A stretch of DNA of 64,000 nucleotides from Chitinispirillum alkaliphilum (lineage in GTDB: Bacteria > Fibrobacterota > Chitinivibrionia > Chitinivibrionales > Chitinispirillaceae): NCBI GenBank assembly GCA_001045525.1, contig LDWW01000003.1, positions 1 to 64,000 of the forward strand, in the 5' to 3' direction. This document shows, in pieces, positions 27,138 through 35,323 of this stretch. The notes beneath the pieces were generated by a model. That model had not been told where the DNA came from, did not search any database, and saw nothing but the letters and a program-made list of their open reading frames with translations. Position 1 is the stretch's first letter. Every line of letters starts with the position of its first letter. The translations under genes were made by a program, and so were the position numbers.

Positions 27138-30100
27138 TTAAAAATCTCCCAGTGTAAAATAAAAGATTGCTCCCTTGTTTTCACCTCCTTGTGCCCAAAT
27201 CTTTCCGCCATGCCTTTCAATCACTCGTTGAACCATTGATAAACCTATTCCCGTGCCGCTGAATTCTTTCTCCGCATGAACCCTTTTAAATGGCTCAAAA
27301 ATTGATTTTGCAAATTTAGGTTCAAACCCCACTCCGTTATCCTTTATGTAATAAACAGACTTTTTGTTTCGGGTAAATGCACCAAATTCGATTATGGCTT
27401 TCTCTTTTTTACGTGTATATTTCCAGGAATTTCGCAGCAGGTTTTCGACTGCTATATGTAACAGACGGGGATCTGCTTTGATTTTTATCCCCCCCTTGGC
27501 TATAAGCTCAATTGCCCTCTGAGGTTCATCCCTTTTAAGCTCCGCAAAATAATCCTCTATCATTTCGCTTAGATCAACCTCCCTGATGTGTACTTCCTGG
27601 CGGTTTATCCGGGAGAGGTTCAATATGTCGTTAATAAGTTTTTTAGACTTCTCCACACTTGTGAATATTCGGGCTAGATAGTCTGCCCCCTCAGCATCAA
27701 GCTGATCGGAGTAGTCCTGAAGAAGCAGAGTGGTGAATCCGGCAATGGTGTTGAGCGGTCCCTTGAGATCATGTGATACCGAGTAGGAAAATGCTTCAAG
27801 ATACTCATTTGCTCTTGCCAATTCCTCTGCTCTGTTTTGGAGTTGTTCCTGAAGATGTTTTAAATTCGTGACATCGGAAAACTGCATCACCACACCAAGT
27901 TTTCTGTTATCAGGTCCGGTTACAGGGGAGGCGCTGGCTGCGACCCAATAGGACTGGCTGCCATGGGTTATCCGCATCACCTCATCCCGAACCGTTTCTC
28001 CTCTGTTCTGCGCGCGCAATGCGGGGGTTCCCTCTGCTGGATATAACTCTCCTTGGGGGGTTTCAATTTTTACATATCCCATCATTTCATTGTAACTGAG
28101 CCCTGTACGATCATTATCAAAACCCATTAATTTTTTTGTAACCTCATTCATTCTTCTGATCGTACCATCCGTATCGTAGAGAATGTAGCCGTTGGGCAGA
28201 GAGTTCAGGGTTGCTTCAAGCTCTGCTGCTTTTTTTTCACTCTCCTCAAGAATCTGTTTTCTGTCCGTGATATCTATCCCTGTGGCGATAATGAATTCTA
28301 CCTTGCCATCTTCATCACAAAGCACCGTATTGCGCCACCTGATATAATGTTCTGATCCATCGCGGGTTATCAGAATGCTTTCATATTCAACAGGATGCTC
28401 AAAGCTAATATCAGCATACACTCTTTTTATACCATCTAAATCTTCATTACGGAAAAAATCCCAGAATATCCTTCCCTGCAGCTCGTCTGCGGTAAAGCCG
28501 GTATTTGATTCACATGCTCTGTTGAAGTAGACAATTTTTCCCTCTCTGTCGAAAATGATTACTATAGCACCCTGGGTCTGAAGGATTTTTGAATAGAAAT
28601 TCCTCTCATCGGAAAGCTGTTGTTCCATTTTTTTCCGGGAGGTGATATTCCTCTTTATTATTACCGACAGGATCTGCTCACCACTTTCGTTTTTAACAGG
28701 TTCACCACTTATACTAACAAATACCCCTTCCCCGGAACCAACCTTTTTACCGTACAATTCCCAATCTTTCACAGATTCCCCGTTTATTACCTTATATTCC
28801 GGCCATTGATCAGGAGGTACAATGCTATCATCGGGATAATACAACTCATACTTTTGTGTAAGAGAAGAGAGATTGTCCTGCTTTTGTTCGTTATCGGGAA
28901 CATTTATTATTCTTCTGAGTGCTTCATTTATCATTATGATATTCCCGTCTTTGTCAAACACCACTACACCCTCACTCATAGCCCCGAATACAGCTTTCAA
29001 TTGTGCCTCACTGCTTCTTAAAGCTTCTTCTGCAACTTTGCGCAAAGTAACATCATGGATAATAGAGAACAGAAGCTCTCGTCCCTCAGTTCTTACCGGA
29101 GATGAATACACCTCTACCCAGCGCTCCGTGCCATCTGCACGCTTATGGGGGAAAACAAAGTAGTCCCTCTCTTCATAAAGGGCCCTCTGTCTTTCCCGAA
29201 ATATCTCTTCTTTAGTAAGCTGGTTAATCTGCTCGATATTCATTGTGCGGAGTTTCTCACGGGGAAAACCGTAGAATTTCTCTGCAGCCGGGTTTGCATC
29301 TACAATCGCTCCATTTTCCGGTTCGATCAGCAGCATAATTGCCTTGTGGGTTTCAAACATGGTACGGAATCGGTTTTCGCTTTCGTAAATTGCTCTGTCA
29401 GCCAGTTTTTTATCTGTTATATCCCGCCAGACTCCAATGACTCCTTTTACTCTGTTGTGCTTGTCCATAACAGGAACAGTATTAACTGATATGTGATGGA
29501 TTGAGCCGTTTTGGCTAATCCCAAGCTCATAATTGCTCAGGGCAGTTTTGGTTTGCGCTGACTTTGAGAGCGGGAGCTCACATCCGGTACACTCTTTACC
29601 ACCCGAATTTATTAAATGAAGAAGGCTGAGACGTTCGGTTGCGTCTCTGTGTAAAAGATCCGCTGCCTTCACCCCAAATAACTCTTCAGTTTGTCTGCTT
29701 ACAACTTTGATCCGGTCATTTTCATCTGTTATAATTATCCCTTCCGGTATAAACTCAAGAAGCATGTTGAAAAGGGTGGTTTTGTCCTCAAGCTGGTTGT
29801 TGAGCTGCTCTATTTCCTGCTGTTTCCTTTTTTCTTCCTGCTCTGCTCTCTTTTCACCTGTTATGTCGGAGATTGTCAGAATAATCAGCTTATTTTTGCT
29901 GTCGCTCAGTTCTAACAATTCCGCTGATAACTGAAAATGCTGAACAGGGGTATAGTGTTCATCACAAAAACAAAGTTCAGTCTCATTGAGAGATTTCTTT
30001 TCTTCAATAATGGTTTCGAGTAGTTTTCTGAGCTCCTCAATGTCCCACTTTTGATTATCAATGTCATAAAAGGGGTGATTTATCACACCCTTTTTGTCCA

Positions 30101-30242
30101 GCTTAAATTTAGTGTAGAAAGAGGCATTTGCCTCTAAAATCTTTAGATTTTCGTCAAGTATTAAAATAGAATCCCTGGCACTGTTAAGTATGCTCTCTAC
30201 AAGTACCATGGTATCTTCTATGGTGTGACACAGCTTTTTCAT
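27138..30242 (-). CDS. Soluble multi-PAS histidine kinase
   Basis: 1034 aa without membrane helices. About six PAS domains run from residue ~15 to ~780, several separated by coiled-coil linkers (AEQEEKRKQQEIEQLNNQLE; LQEQLQNRAEELARANEYLE). The catalytic part has the HisKA motif SVSHDLKGPLNTIAGF with the phosphorylated histidine, the N box (VENLLRNSWKYT), G1 (KDNGVGFEP), F and G2 (GTGIGLSMV) motifs. PAS number 2 includes GGKECTGCELPL, which might bind metal or redox cofactor; that is a guess. The next kinase begins 34 bases downstream, so the two kinases and the receiver form one operon. Confidence 0.88.
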   Translation of the reverse strand: MKKLCHTIEDTMVLVESILNSARDSILILDENLKILEANASFYTKFKLDKKGVINHPFYDIDNQKWDIEELRKLLETIIEEKKSLNETELCFCDEHYTPVQHFQLSAELLELSDSKNKLIILTISDITGEKRAEQEEKRKQQEIEQLNNQLEDKTTLFNMLLEFIPEGIIITDENDRIKVVSRQTEELFGVKAADLLHRDATERLSLLHLINSGGKECTGCELPLSKSAQTKTALSNYELGISQNGSIHHISVNTVPVMDKHNRVKGVIGVWRDITDKKLADRAIYESENRFRTMFETHKAIMLLIEPENGAIVDANPAAEKFYGFPREKLRTMNIEQINQLTKEEIFRERQRALYEERDYFVFPHKRADGTERWVEVYSSPVRTEGRELLFSIIHDVTLRKVAEEALRSSEAQLKAVFGAMSEGVVVFDKDGNIIMINEALRRIINVPDNEQKQDNLSSLTQKYELYYPDDSIVPPDQWPEYKVINGESVKDWELYGKKVGSGEGVFVSISGEPVKNESGEQILSVIIKRNITSRKKMEQQLSDERNFYSKILQTQGAIVIIFDREGKIVYFNRACESNTGFTADELQGRIFWDFFRNEDLDGIKRVYADISFEHPVEYESILITRDGSEHYIRWRNTVLCDEDGKVEFIIATGIDITDRKQILEESEKKAAELEATLNSLPNGYILYDTDGTIRRMNEVTKKLMGFDNDRTGLSYNEMMGYVKIETPQGELYPAEGTPALRAQNRGETVRDEVMRITHGSQSYWVAASASPVTGPDNRKLGVVMQFSDVTNLKHLQEQLQNRAEELARANEYLEAFSYSVSHDLKGPLNTIAGFTTLLLQDYSDQLDAEGADYLARIFTSVEKSKKLINDILNLSRINRQEVHIREVDLSEMIEDYFAELKRDEPQRAIELIAKGGIKIKADPRLLHIAVENLLRNSWKYTRKKEKAIIEFGAFTRNKKSVYYIKDNGVGFEPKFAKSIFEPFKRVHAEKEFSGTGIGLSMVQRVIERHGGKIWAQGGENKGAIFYFTLGDF

Positions 30243-30420
30243 GTAATCTCACACTCTGATTTTATCAGTTCGGGTTTATTAATTTAATGAAAGGAACGCA
30301 TCGTTATTGAGAGGTGAAGGATTCCGTTTCTCTATCATAAGTAAAAAAGGGTATTGTTTAAGTATCTGCAATTATCCGTCCAATTTATTAGCAATCCCGT
30401 TTAGGCCCTGTAAAAAAAAC

Positions 30421-30449
30421 TTGCATACTGTTCAAATGTACAGTATATT
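30421..30449 (+). promoter_or_regulatory. SOS-type promoter with LexA-like operator
   Basis: TTGCAT (30421-30426) and TATATT (30444-30449) lie 17 bases apart as -35 and -10 boxes. The spacer holds TACTGTTCAAATGTACAGTA (30426-30445), a perfect outer palindrome TACTGT-N8-ACAGTA identical to the proteobacterial LexA consensus. It is 53 bases upstream of the small ORF at 30499 and ~360 bases upstream of lexA. The match is read directly; LexA binding is inferred. Confidence 0.75.
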
Positions 30450-30498
30450 TAAAATGAAGCAAAAAATTGAACAAATCTCTCTTCAAGGAGTGTGTGGC

Positions 30499-30741
30499 AT
30501 GATCAGGTCAACAGGTTTCAGACCCACAGGAGTGCAGAGCAAACAGTTGGGGATTGAAAAAACATTATCTATGCTAAAGCCGCTGCACTCCTGGATCAGA
30601 ACTGGAGAGACTGACTCGTCCAAGGTCGGTGGTGCAGATCATAAATGTGGTGTAAATGCCCGTTTCAGTATCAAGGGTGGTTTTACCGGAAGCGGTGTTA
30701 ACAGGCGCATGGTTATAGTGGGAAAAATAGGCAGGTTCTGA
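30499..30741 (+). CDS. Small basic ORF behind the SOS-type promoter
   Basis: 80 aa from ATG 30499. The start was chosen because AAGGAG (30485-30490) is eight bases upstream; an in-frame ATG at 30454 lies too near the -10 box for a leader. The protein is basic and Gly/Ser-rich, with two cysteine-free halves around one cysteine (DHKCGVNA), no signal peptide and no membrane helix. No family recognised. It lies between an operator and lexA (62-base gap), so transcription should reach lexA. Small SOS-induced proteins are often division inhibitors or toxins, but nothing here shows this. Confidence 0.55.
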   Translation: MIRSTGFRPTGVQSKQLGIEKTLSMLKPLHSWIRTGETDSSKVGGADHKCGVNARFSIKGGFTGSGVNRRMVIVGKIGRF

Positions 30742-30802
30742 AAAGTACAATGCAGGTCATTTGGCTAAGGCAATTAATTATTAAGACTCTAAGGATATAA
30801 AA

Positions 30803-31435
30803 ATGAGTTCACTTTTGACCTCAGAACAAAGCAGGGTTTTACAGTTTATCATTCACTATAAAAAAGAGAATGGGTTTCCTCCCACGGTAAGGGAGATTGC
30901 AGAGCATTTCGGCTATAAAAGTATAAACAATGTGCGGCAGCATCTGAGGCTAATCGAGCGCAAGGGTTATGTGCGTATTTTGCAGGGAAAGGCCCGGGGA
31001 ATTGAGATCGTTGAGGACCCTTTTTCGGCTGATCTTTCAAATGAGGCTGAGGCCGATATGGGGATTCCGCTTGTGGGGTCTGTTGCAGCAGGAAAGCCCA
31101 TCACCGCCATAGAAAATTTTGATGGCTATGTTACTCTGGACAGAACGATTTTCAGAGGGGATGATCTCTTTGCGCTGAGGATAAAAGGTGACAGCATGAG
31201 AGATATCGGGGTGCTTCATAATGATATCGTGGTGGTCCGGAAAAAAAATACTGCAGAAAACGGGGAAGTGGTGGTTGCCATTATGGATGGCGAAGCTACT
31301 CTGAAGCGGTTTCTGCGTAAAAAGGATTGCATAGTTTTACGGCCGGAAAACTGCGAATATGATGATATCGTGGTGGAAAACGGCAGTGATATCCAGATCG
31401 TGGGTAAACTGGTGGGAGTGATAAGGAAGTATTGA
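30803..31435 (+). CDS. lexA: SOS repressor LexA
   Basis: 210 aa, the usual length. The N-terminal winged helix is at residues 1-70 (FPPTVREIAEHFGYKSINNVRQHLRLIERKGYV), with recognition-helix residues Ser and Asn as in E. coli LexA but Arg-Gln where that has Glu-Glu. The self-cleavage site is the Ala-Gly in GSVAAGKPI; the catalytic Ser is in KGDSMRDIG and the Lys in DGEATLKRF. RecA-stimulated autocleavage would derepress the SOS genes. It likely controls itself through the operator at 30426. AAGGAT precedes the ATG. Confidence 0.95.
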   Translation: MSSLLTSEQSRVLQFIIHYKKENGFPPTVREIAEHFGYKSINNVRQHLRLIERKGYVRILQGKARGIEIVEDPFSADLSNEAEADMGIPLVGSVAAGKPITAIENFDGYVTLDRTIFRGDDLFALRIKGDSMRDIGVLHNDIVVVRKKNTAENGEVVVAIMDGEATLKRFLRKKDCIVLRPENCEYDDIVVENGSDIQIVGKLVGVIRKY

Positions 31436-31485
31436 GGAGGGGGGAGTGTCGGGTGTCGGGGGTAAGAAAGGGACAACGAGGAAAT

Positions 31486-31842
31486 ATGAATCAAAACGCT
31501 CTGAATAGCTTTGGTGCCTACCGCAAATCCATCGAACTTTTTGATCTTGTTGTGAGTGATATGGGGCAGTTGTCCAAAAATTTCATGTGTAACAGATTAG
31601 TTGTTCAGCAAATTGCCAGTGCTGATTCAATTGCTTCGAATATCGAAGACGGGTATGGAAGGCTGAGCAGAGTTGAGTATAGACGTTTTCTCGATTTTGC
31701 CCGGGGCTCTGCGCGGGAAACATGGGGAAGGTATGGCAGGATGAAACACTGGATTTCCACAGAAATTATAGGTCAGCGTCAGGGTCTTCTTGATGAGATA
31801 ATCGGCATCCTTTCTGCCACAATCACAACACTCGGGAGATAG
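31486..31842 (+). CDS. Four-helix-bundle protein (23S rRNA IVP family)
   Basis: 118 aa from the ATG at 31486, preceded by GAGGAAAT. The sequence AYRKSIELFDLVVSDM, RLVVQQIASADSIASNIEDGYGR, YRRFLDFARGSARETWGRYGR and the final DEIIGILSATITTL match the four-helix-bundle family often found in rRNA intervening sequences and as stray genes. Function unknown. The last codons are inside a 13-bp tandem repeat, with the TAG stop provided by the first repeat unit. It lies between lexA and the radical-SAM gene, so co-regulation is likely. Confidence 0.85.
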   Translation: MNQNALNSFGAYRKSIELFDLVVSDMGQLSKNFMCNRLVVQQIASADSIASNIEDGYGRLSRVEYRRFLDFARGSARETWGRYGRMKHWISTEIIGQRQGLLDEIIGILSATITTLGR

Positions 31843-31895
31843 GCTCGGGAGATAGGCTCGGGAGATAGGCTCGGGAGATAGGCTCGGGAGATAGG
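31831..31895 (+). repeat. 13-bp tandem repeat, five copies
   Basis: The unit ctcgggagatagg occurs five times without change, followed by ctcgggtgtcggg. It starts within the last four codons of the upstream gene. Purine-rich on the plus strand. Confidence 0.9.
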
Positions 31896-31929
31896 CTCGG
31901 GTGTCGGGGAAGAATAGGAAAAAAGAAAG

Positions 31930-31978
31930 AGTGCGGAGTGGGGAGAGTATCTTTCCTACCCCTCACCACTCCACACTC
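31930..31978. repeat. Imperfect inverted repeat upstream of radical-SAM gene
   Basis: GAGTGCGGAGTGGGG (from 31930) opposes CCCCTCACCACTCCACACTC (to 31978) as an imperfect stem. It could be a terminator or a mobile palindrome. Confidence 0.35.
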
Positions 31979-32026
31979 TACCCTCCCTTTCCCTTTCTCG
32001 CCCCTCGACACCCGACACTTTCTTTT

Positions 32027-33145
32027 ATGAACACACATGATAAACTAAAAATCCTCTCCGACGCCTCCCGCTTTGATCTCTCCTGTGCCTGTGGGTCAAA
32101 GGAGCAGGACGGGCGGGTTAGGGGCAGGGATGGCACCTGGGTGTATCCGGCTTCACTCCCGGGCGGGGGCAACAGCGTGATGCTCAAGAGTCTGATGTCT
32201 ACGGTGTGTGTAAGTGATTGTAAATATTGTCCTTACAGGTCTGAGTCTGATGTTCCCCGTTATACGCTTGGTCCCGATGAAATGGCATCATCCTTTATGG
32301 AGTTTGTGCGCAAAAAAAGGGTGTTTGGGTTATTTCTGAGCAGCGGTATTATTGGTACCCCGGACAGAACCATGGAGTGCCTCAATGCCACAGCACGCAT
32401 TCTGCGGAAAAAATATGAGTACAGGGGCTATATTCATCTCAAGATTATACCCGGAGCATCTGATGGGGCAATCGATGAAGCACTTTCTCTCTCCAACGGG
32501 GTTTCCCTGAACATAGAGGCACCGGGGGAAAAGAACTTTGCCAAACTTTCGACCAGTAAAAATTACCTCGATCATATCATCCGCCCCATGAAACGGATCG
32601 GGGAACTTACGGCAAGAGGAATGAAATATTCCCGTGTGAAACAGACCACCCAGTTTATCGTGGGGGCTGCAGGGGAGAGTGATGCTGAAATTATAAGGTA
32701 CACTGCCGGTTTATACAAAAAGCTTAATCTTAACCGGGTGTATTTTTCCGCTTATCAGCGCGGGCTGGGTGACAGGGGAATTCCCGGTGAACAGCAGGTT
32801 GGTTTTGGGGATCAGGCCTTTGTACGAGAGCACAGGCTTTATCAGACCGATTTTCTTTTGCGCAAATACGGGTTTTCAGATCATGAAATTTTGTTTGATA
32901 CTGCAGGACGTCTTTTTTATGACAAAGATCCAAAGCTTGCCTGGGCCCAGGCTAACCCCCAGTTTTTTCCGCTCAATATAAACAGATGCACCAAAAGTGA
33001 GCTTCTCAGGGTTCCCGGAATAGGCCCGCTTACTGCAAAACGCATTATCGCCATGCGCAAAAACGGCAGGATACATACGCTTGATACCATTGGGGCACGG
33101 GGTAGTAAGCGCATGGAGCTGGCAAGAAAGTATCTGAGGGTGTGA
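32027..33145 (+). CDS. Putative DNA modification/repair radical-SAM protein with HhH
   Basis: 372 aa from ATG 32027, where the conserved region begins (KLKILSDASRFDLSCACGS); 42 upstream in-frame residues are repeat-derived. A radical-SAM [4Fe-4S] motif, CVSDCKYC (C-x3-C-x2-C), follows MLKSLMSTV, and the C-terminus carries a helix-hairpin-helix (LLRVPGIGPLTAKRIIAM), suggesting DNA contact. The architecture fits the radical-SAM family usually paired with a uracil-DNA-glycosylase-like or DUF4130 protein; no such partner is in the window. It could reverse or install a base modification. It lies in the lexA-imuB-dnaE2 block. Confidence 0.85.
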   Translation: MNTHDKLKILSDASRFDLSCACGSKEQDGRVRGRDGTWVYPASLPGGGNSVMLKSLMSTVCVSDCKYCPYRSESDVPRYTLGPDEMASSFMEFVRKKRVFGLFLSSGIIGTPDRTMECLNATARILRKKYEYRGYIHLKIIPGASDGAIDEALSLSNGVSLNIEAPGEKNFAKLSTSKNYLDHIIRPMKRIGELTARGMKYSRVKQTTQFIVGAAGESDAEIIRYTAGLYKKLNLNRVYFSAYQRGLGDRGIPGEQQVGFGDQAFVREHRLYQTDFLLRKYGFSDHEILFDTAGRLFYDKDPKLAWAQANPQFFPLNINRCTKSELLRVPGIGPLTAKRIIAMRKNGRIHTLDTIGARGSKRMELARKYLRV

Positions 33146-33445
33146 GACGTGTAAGAGGCTGAAAATAGGCTGGATAGGGGGGTTTGTTGAAGTTGGATGT
33201 GGGGTGTGTGAGGGGGAGGCTCTATGCAGGAGGACAGGGGGATTGTCATTGGCTTTTGAGGCCCCTTATTCTCCCGATAACAATCGGGAGACTTTCGTAA
33301 AGGAGCAGAAAAAGGGTAGACAGAAAAGGAAGCTGGCGGGGTGTTTTTAATCTCTGTGGTGTCCGTTTCCGCTCACACTGAGCGCCCCGATTTCCGAATC
33401 GGGGCAGTCGAAGTGTTCCTGTGTTTTTTATCAGGAGGATAAAAT
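33146..33445. other. Intergenic region with two palindromes
   Basis: CTCCCGAT-AACA-ATCGGGAG (33271-33290) and GCCCCGATT-TCCG-AATCGGGGC (33384-33405) form short perfect hairpins. The second interrupts a CTGAGC...AGTCGAAG element. No gene. Confidence 0.6.
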
Positions 33446-33805
33446 ATGTTTTACGTTTACATGTTACGTTGCTCCGATGGATCATACTACACAGGTCATA
33501 CCGATAATCTGGAAAAAAGACTGTATGAACATAATGAGGGAATTTTTAAAAACTATACAGAGACAAGACGGCCGGTGAGGTTGGTTTTTCAGCAGGTATT
33601 TAATACCAGAGATGACGCATTTCGGGCTGAAGTGAGGATTAAGGGGTGGAGCAGAAAAAAGAAGGAGGCGTTGATTAAGAATGATTGGTTGGAGATTTCT
33701 GTGTTGAGTAGGAGGAAGGGGAGTAGGAACCCTTCAGACCTGGGAGCTCAGGGTGAGCGGAGGGGGAAAGGAAGCAGGAGTAGGACAGGAGTAGGACAGG
33801 AGTAG
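33446..33805 (+). CDS. GIY-YIG nuclease domain protein
   Basis: 119 aa. FYVYMLRCSDGSYYTGHTDNLEKRLYEHN contains the GIY-like (VYM...YTG) and catalytic Arg features; later KGWSRKKKEALIKNDW is typical of the UvrC-type single-domain family. AGGAGG lies before the ATG. The normal protein ends near residue 90; here the frame runs through a dispersed element and into a tandem repeat, adding about 30 basic residues (SRRKGSRNPSDLGAQGERRG...) of doubtful value. Such proteins are common and mostly uncharacterised structure-specific nucleases. Confidence 0.88.
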   Translation: MFYVYMLRCSDGSYYTGHTDNLEKRLYEHNEGIFKNYTETRRPVRLVFQQVFNTRDDAFRAEVRIKGWSRKKKEALIKNDWLEISVLSRRKGSRNPSDLGAQGERRGKGSRSRTGVGQE

Positions 33806-34092
33806 GACAGGAGTAGGACAGGAGCAGGACAGGAGCAGGATAGGAGCAGGATAGGAGCAGGATAGGAGCAGGATAGGAGCAGGATAGGAGCAGGATAGGA
33901 GCAGGATAGGAGCAGGATAGGAGCAGGATAGGAGCAGGATAGGAGCAGGATAGGAGCAGGATAGGAGCAGGATAGGAGCAGGATAGGAGCAGGATAGGAG
34001 CAGGATAGGAGCAGGATAGGAGCAGGATAGGAGCAGGAGATATAGAGGAGATATAGAGGAGATATAGAGGAGATATAGAGGAGATATAGAGG
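33776..34092 (+). repeat. 11-bp tandem array (aggagcaggat type), then agatatagagg
   Basis: Starts with aggagtaggac x4, aggagcaggac x2, then about 18 copies of aggagcaggat, then five copies of agatatagagg, all in an 11-bp period. Strongly purine-rich on the plus strand. It overlaps the end of the GIY-YIG gene. Confidence 0.92.
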
Positions 34093-34139
34093 AGATTAGG
34101 AACCCTTCGACTGGGAGCTCAGGGTGAGCGGAGGGGGGA

Positions 34140-34287
34140 AAGGAAGCGGGAAGCGGGAAGCGGGAAGCGGGAAGCGGGAAGCAGGAAGCAGGAAGCAGGA
34201 AGCAGGAAGCAGGAACTGGAACTGGAACTGGAACTGGAACTGGAACTGGAACTGGAACTGGGACTGGGACTGGGACTGGGACTGGGA
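34140..34287 (+). repeat. Low-complexity arrays (gaagcgg, gaagcag, aactgg, gactgg)
   Basis: A 7-bp array (gaagcgg then gaagcag, about five each) runs directly into hexamers aactgg (about 8) and gactgg (about 4). A copy of the dispersed element (34096-34142) separates it from the 11-bp array; the same element (33724-33770) precedes the 11-bp array, so the two bracket it. Confidence 0.9.
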
Positions 34288-34450
34288 TGAAAAGCCCGGA
34301 AACCGAAAGCAAATATAAGAATCAGAACCACAGCGAAACACATAAAGAACCAGTATAAACAGTACCCGTAAAAGATCTGAAATCAATCACTAAACACAAC
34401 ATTTCATTTCCGGCCTTCATACCGGAATGTATCATCCGAAGGTAAGCGCT

Positions 34451-35239
34451 ATGGGGCAGGTAATCGTAGGCACAAGCGGGTTTTCCTATGCAGACTGGAT
34501 CGGGCCTTTTTATCCTGCAGGGATGAAACAGAAAGATTTTCTGGGCTTTTATGCAGAAAAACTCAGCATGACCGAACTGAATTTCACCTATTACCGAATG
34601 CCGGGTGCTGACAGTTTAAGGCGTATGGGAAAGATTGCGGGAGAGCATTTCCGCTTTTCGGTCAAGGCGCACCGTTCCCTTACCCATGAGATCGACAGGG
34701 AAAGTCTGCAGTCCGGCACTGAGCAGTTCATACGTGGTGTGGAACCGCTCATGGAATCAGGGCAGCTCTCTGCGATTCTGCTTCAGTTTCCTTTCAGTTT
34801 TCGCTATAGCCCCCATAACCGTCGTTATCTCGATTCGCTCTGCAGCGGTTTTGACGGATTTCCCCTGGTGATAGAGTTCCGCAGGGATGAGTGGATGCAG
34901 GAGAAGGTGTATAGCGGACTGAGAGAACGCCGTATTGCTGTTGCCAATGTGGATGCTCCCGCTCTTCCGGGGTTGCCTGCCAAATCGGCAGTTGTCACTT
35001 CTGATACCGGGTATGTGCGTTTTCATGGCCGCAATGAAAAGAACTGGTGGAGCGGGGATAATGTGACCCGTTATGATTATCTCTACAGCCAGAGCGAACT
35101 TGAGGATTGGGTGCCCCAAATTGTCCGTATGGCTCAGAGGGCGGGTGTCGTTTTTGCTGTTTTTAATAATCATGCCAGAGGGCAGGCGGTGGAAAATGCC
35201 AGGGCTCTTAATGTGTTGATAAAAAGCAGGTTAGGTTAA
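34451..35239 (+). CDS. DUF72 family protein
   Basis: 262 aa from ATG 34451, where GQVIVGTSGFSYADWIGPFYP begins as in the family; an ATG at 34427 adds 8 residues. Further DUF72 motifs: YAEKLSMTELNFTYYRMP, FRFSVKAHRSLTHEI, LLQFPFSFRY, VIEFRRDEWM, YVRFHGRNEKNWWSG and FAVFNNHARGQAVENA. The fold is a TIM-like barrel; the reaction is unknown, though members sit near DNA-repair genes. It ends 84 bases before imuB on the same strand, so it is probably in the same transcript. Confidence 0.9.
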   Translation: MGQVIVGTSGFSYADWIGPFYPAGMKQKDFLGFYAEKLSMTELNFTYYRMPGADSLRRMGKIAGEHFRFSVKAHRSLTHEIDRESLQSGTEQFIRGVEPLMESGQLSAILLQFPFSFRYSPHNRRYLDSLCSGFDGFPLVIEFRRDEWMQEKVYSGLRERRIAVANVDAPALPGLPAKSAVVTSDTGYVRFHGRNEKNWWSGDNVTRYDYLYSQSELEDWVPQIVRMAQRAGVVFAVFNNHARGQAVENARALNVLIKSRLG

Positions 35240-35323
35240 ACTGTCTGAAACTTCGGTTAAAGGTCAGATTGTTTGGTTTCATGGTTGCGTGGTGTTAACG
35301 ATCTTAGATAAAGCAGTGTAGAA

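Noticed and set aside
30307-30453. Upstream extension of the small ORF to 30307
   Set aside because: The extension would start upstream of the promoter and cover its boxes; the ATG at 30499 with AAGGAG is far better supported.
33734-34386. Long low-complexity frames (PVPVPV, SYPAPILLL, NWNWDWD) in the 33.7-34.4 kb region
   Set aside because: They are translations of 6-, 7- and 11-bp tandem repeats whose period happens to keep frames open. No start signals.
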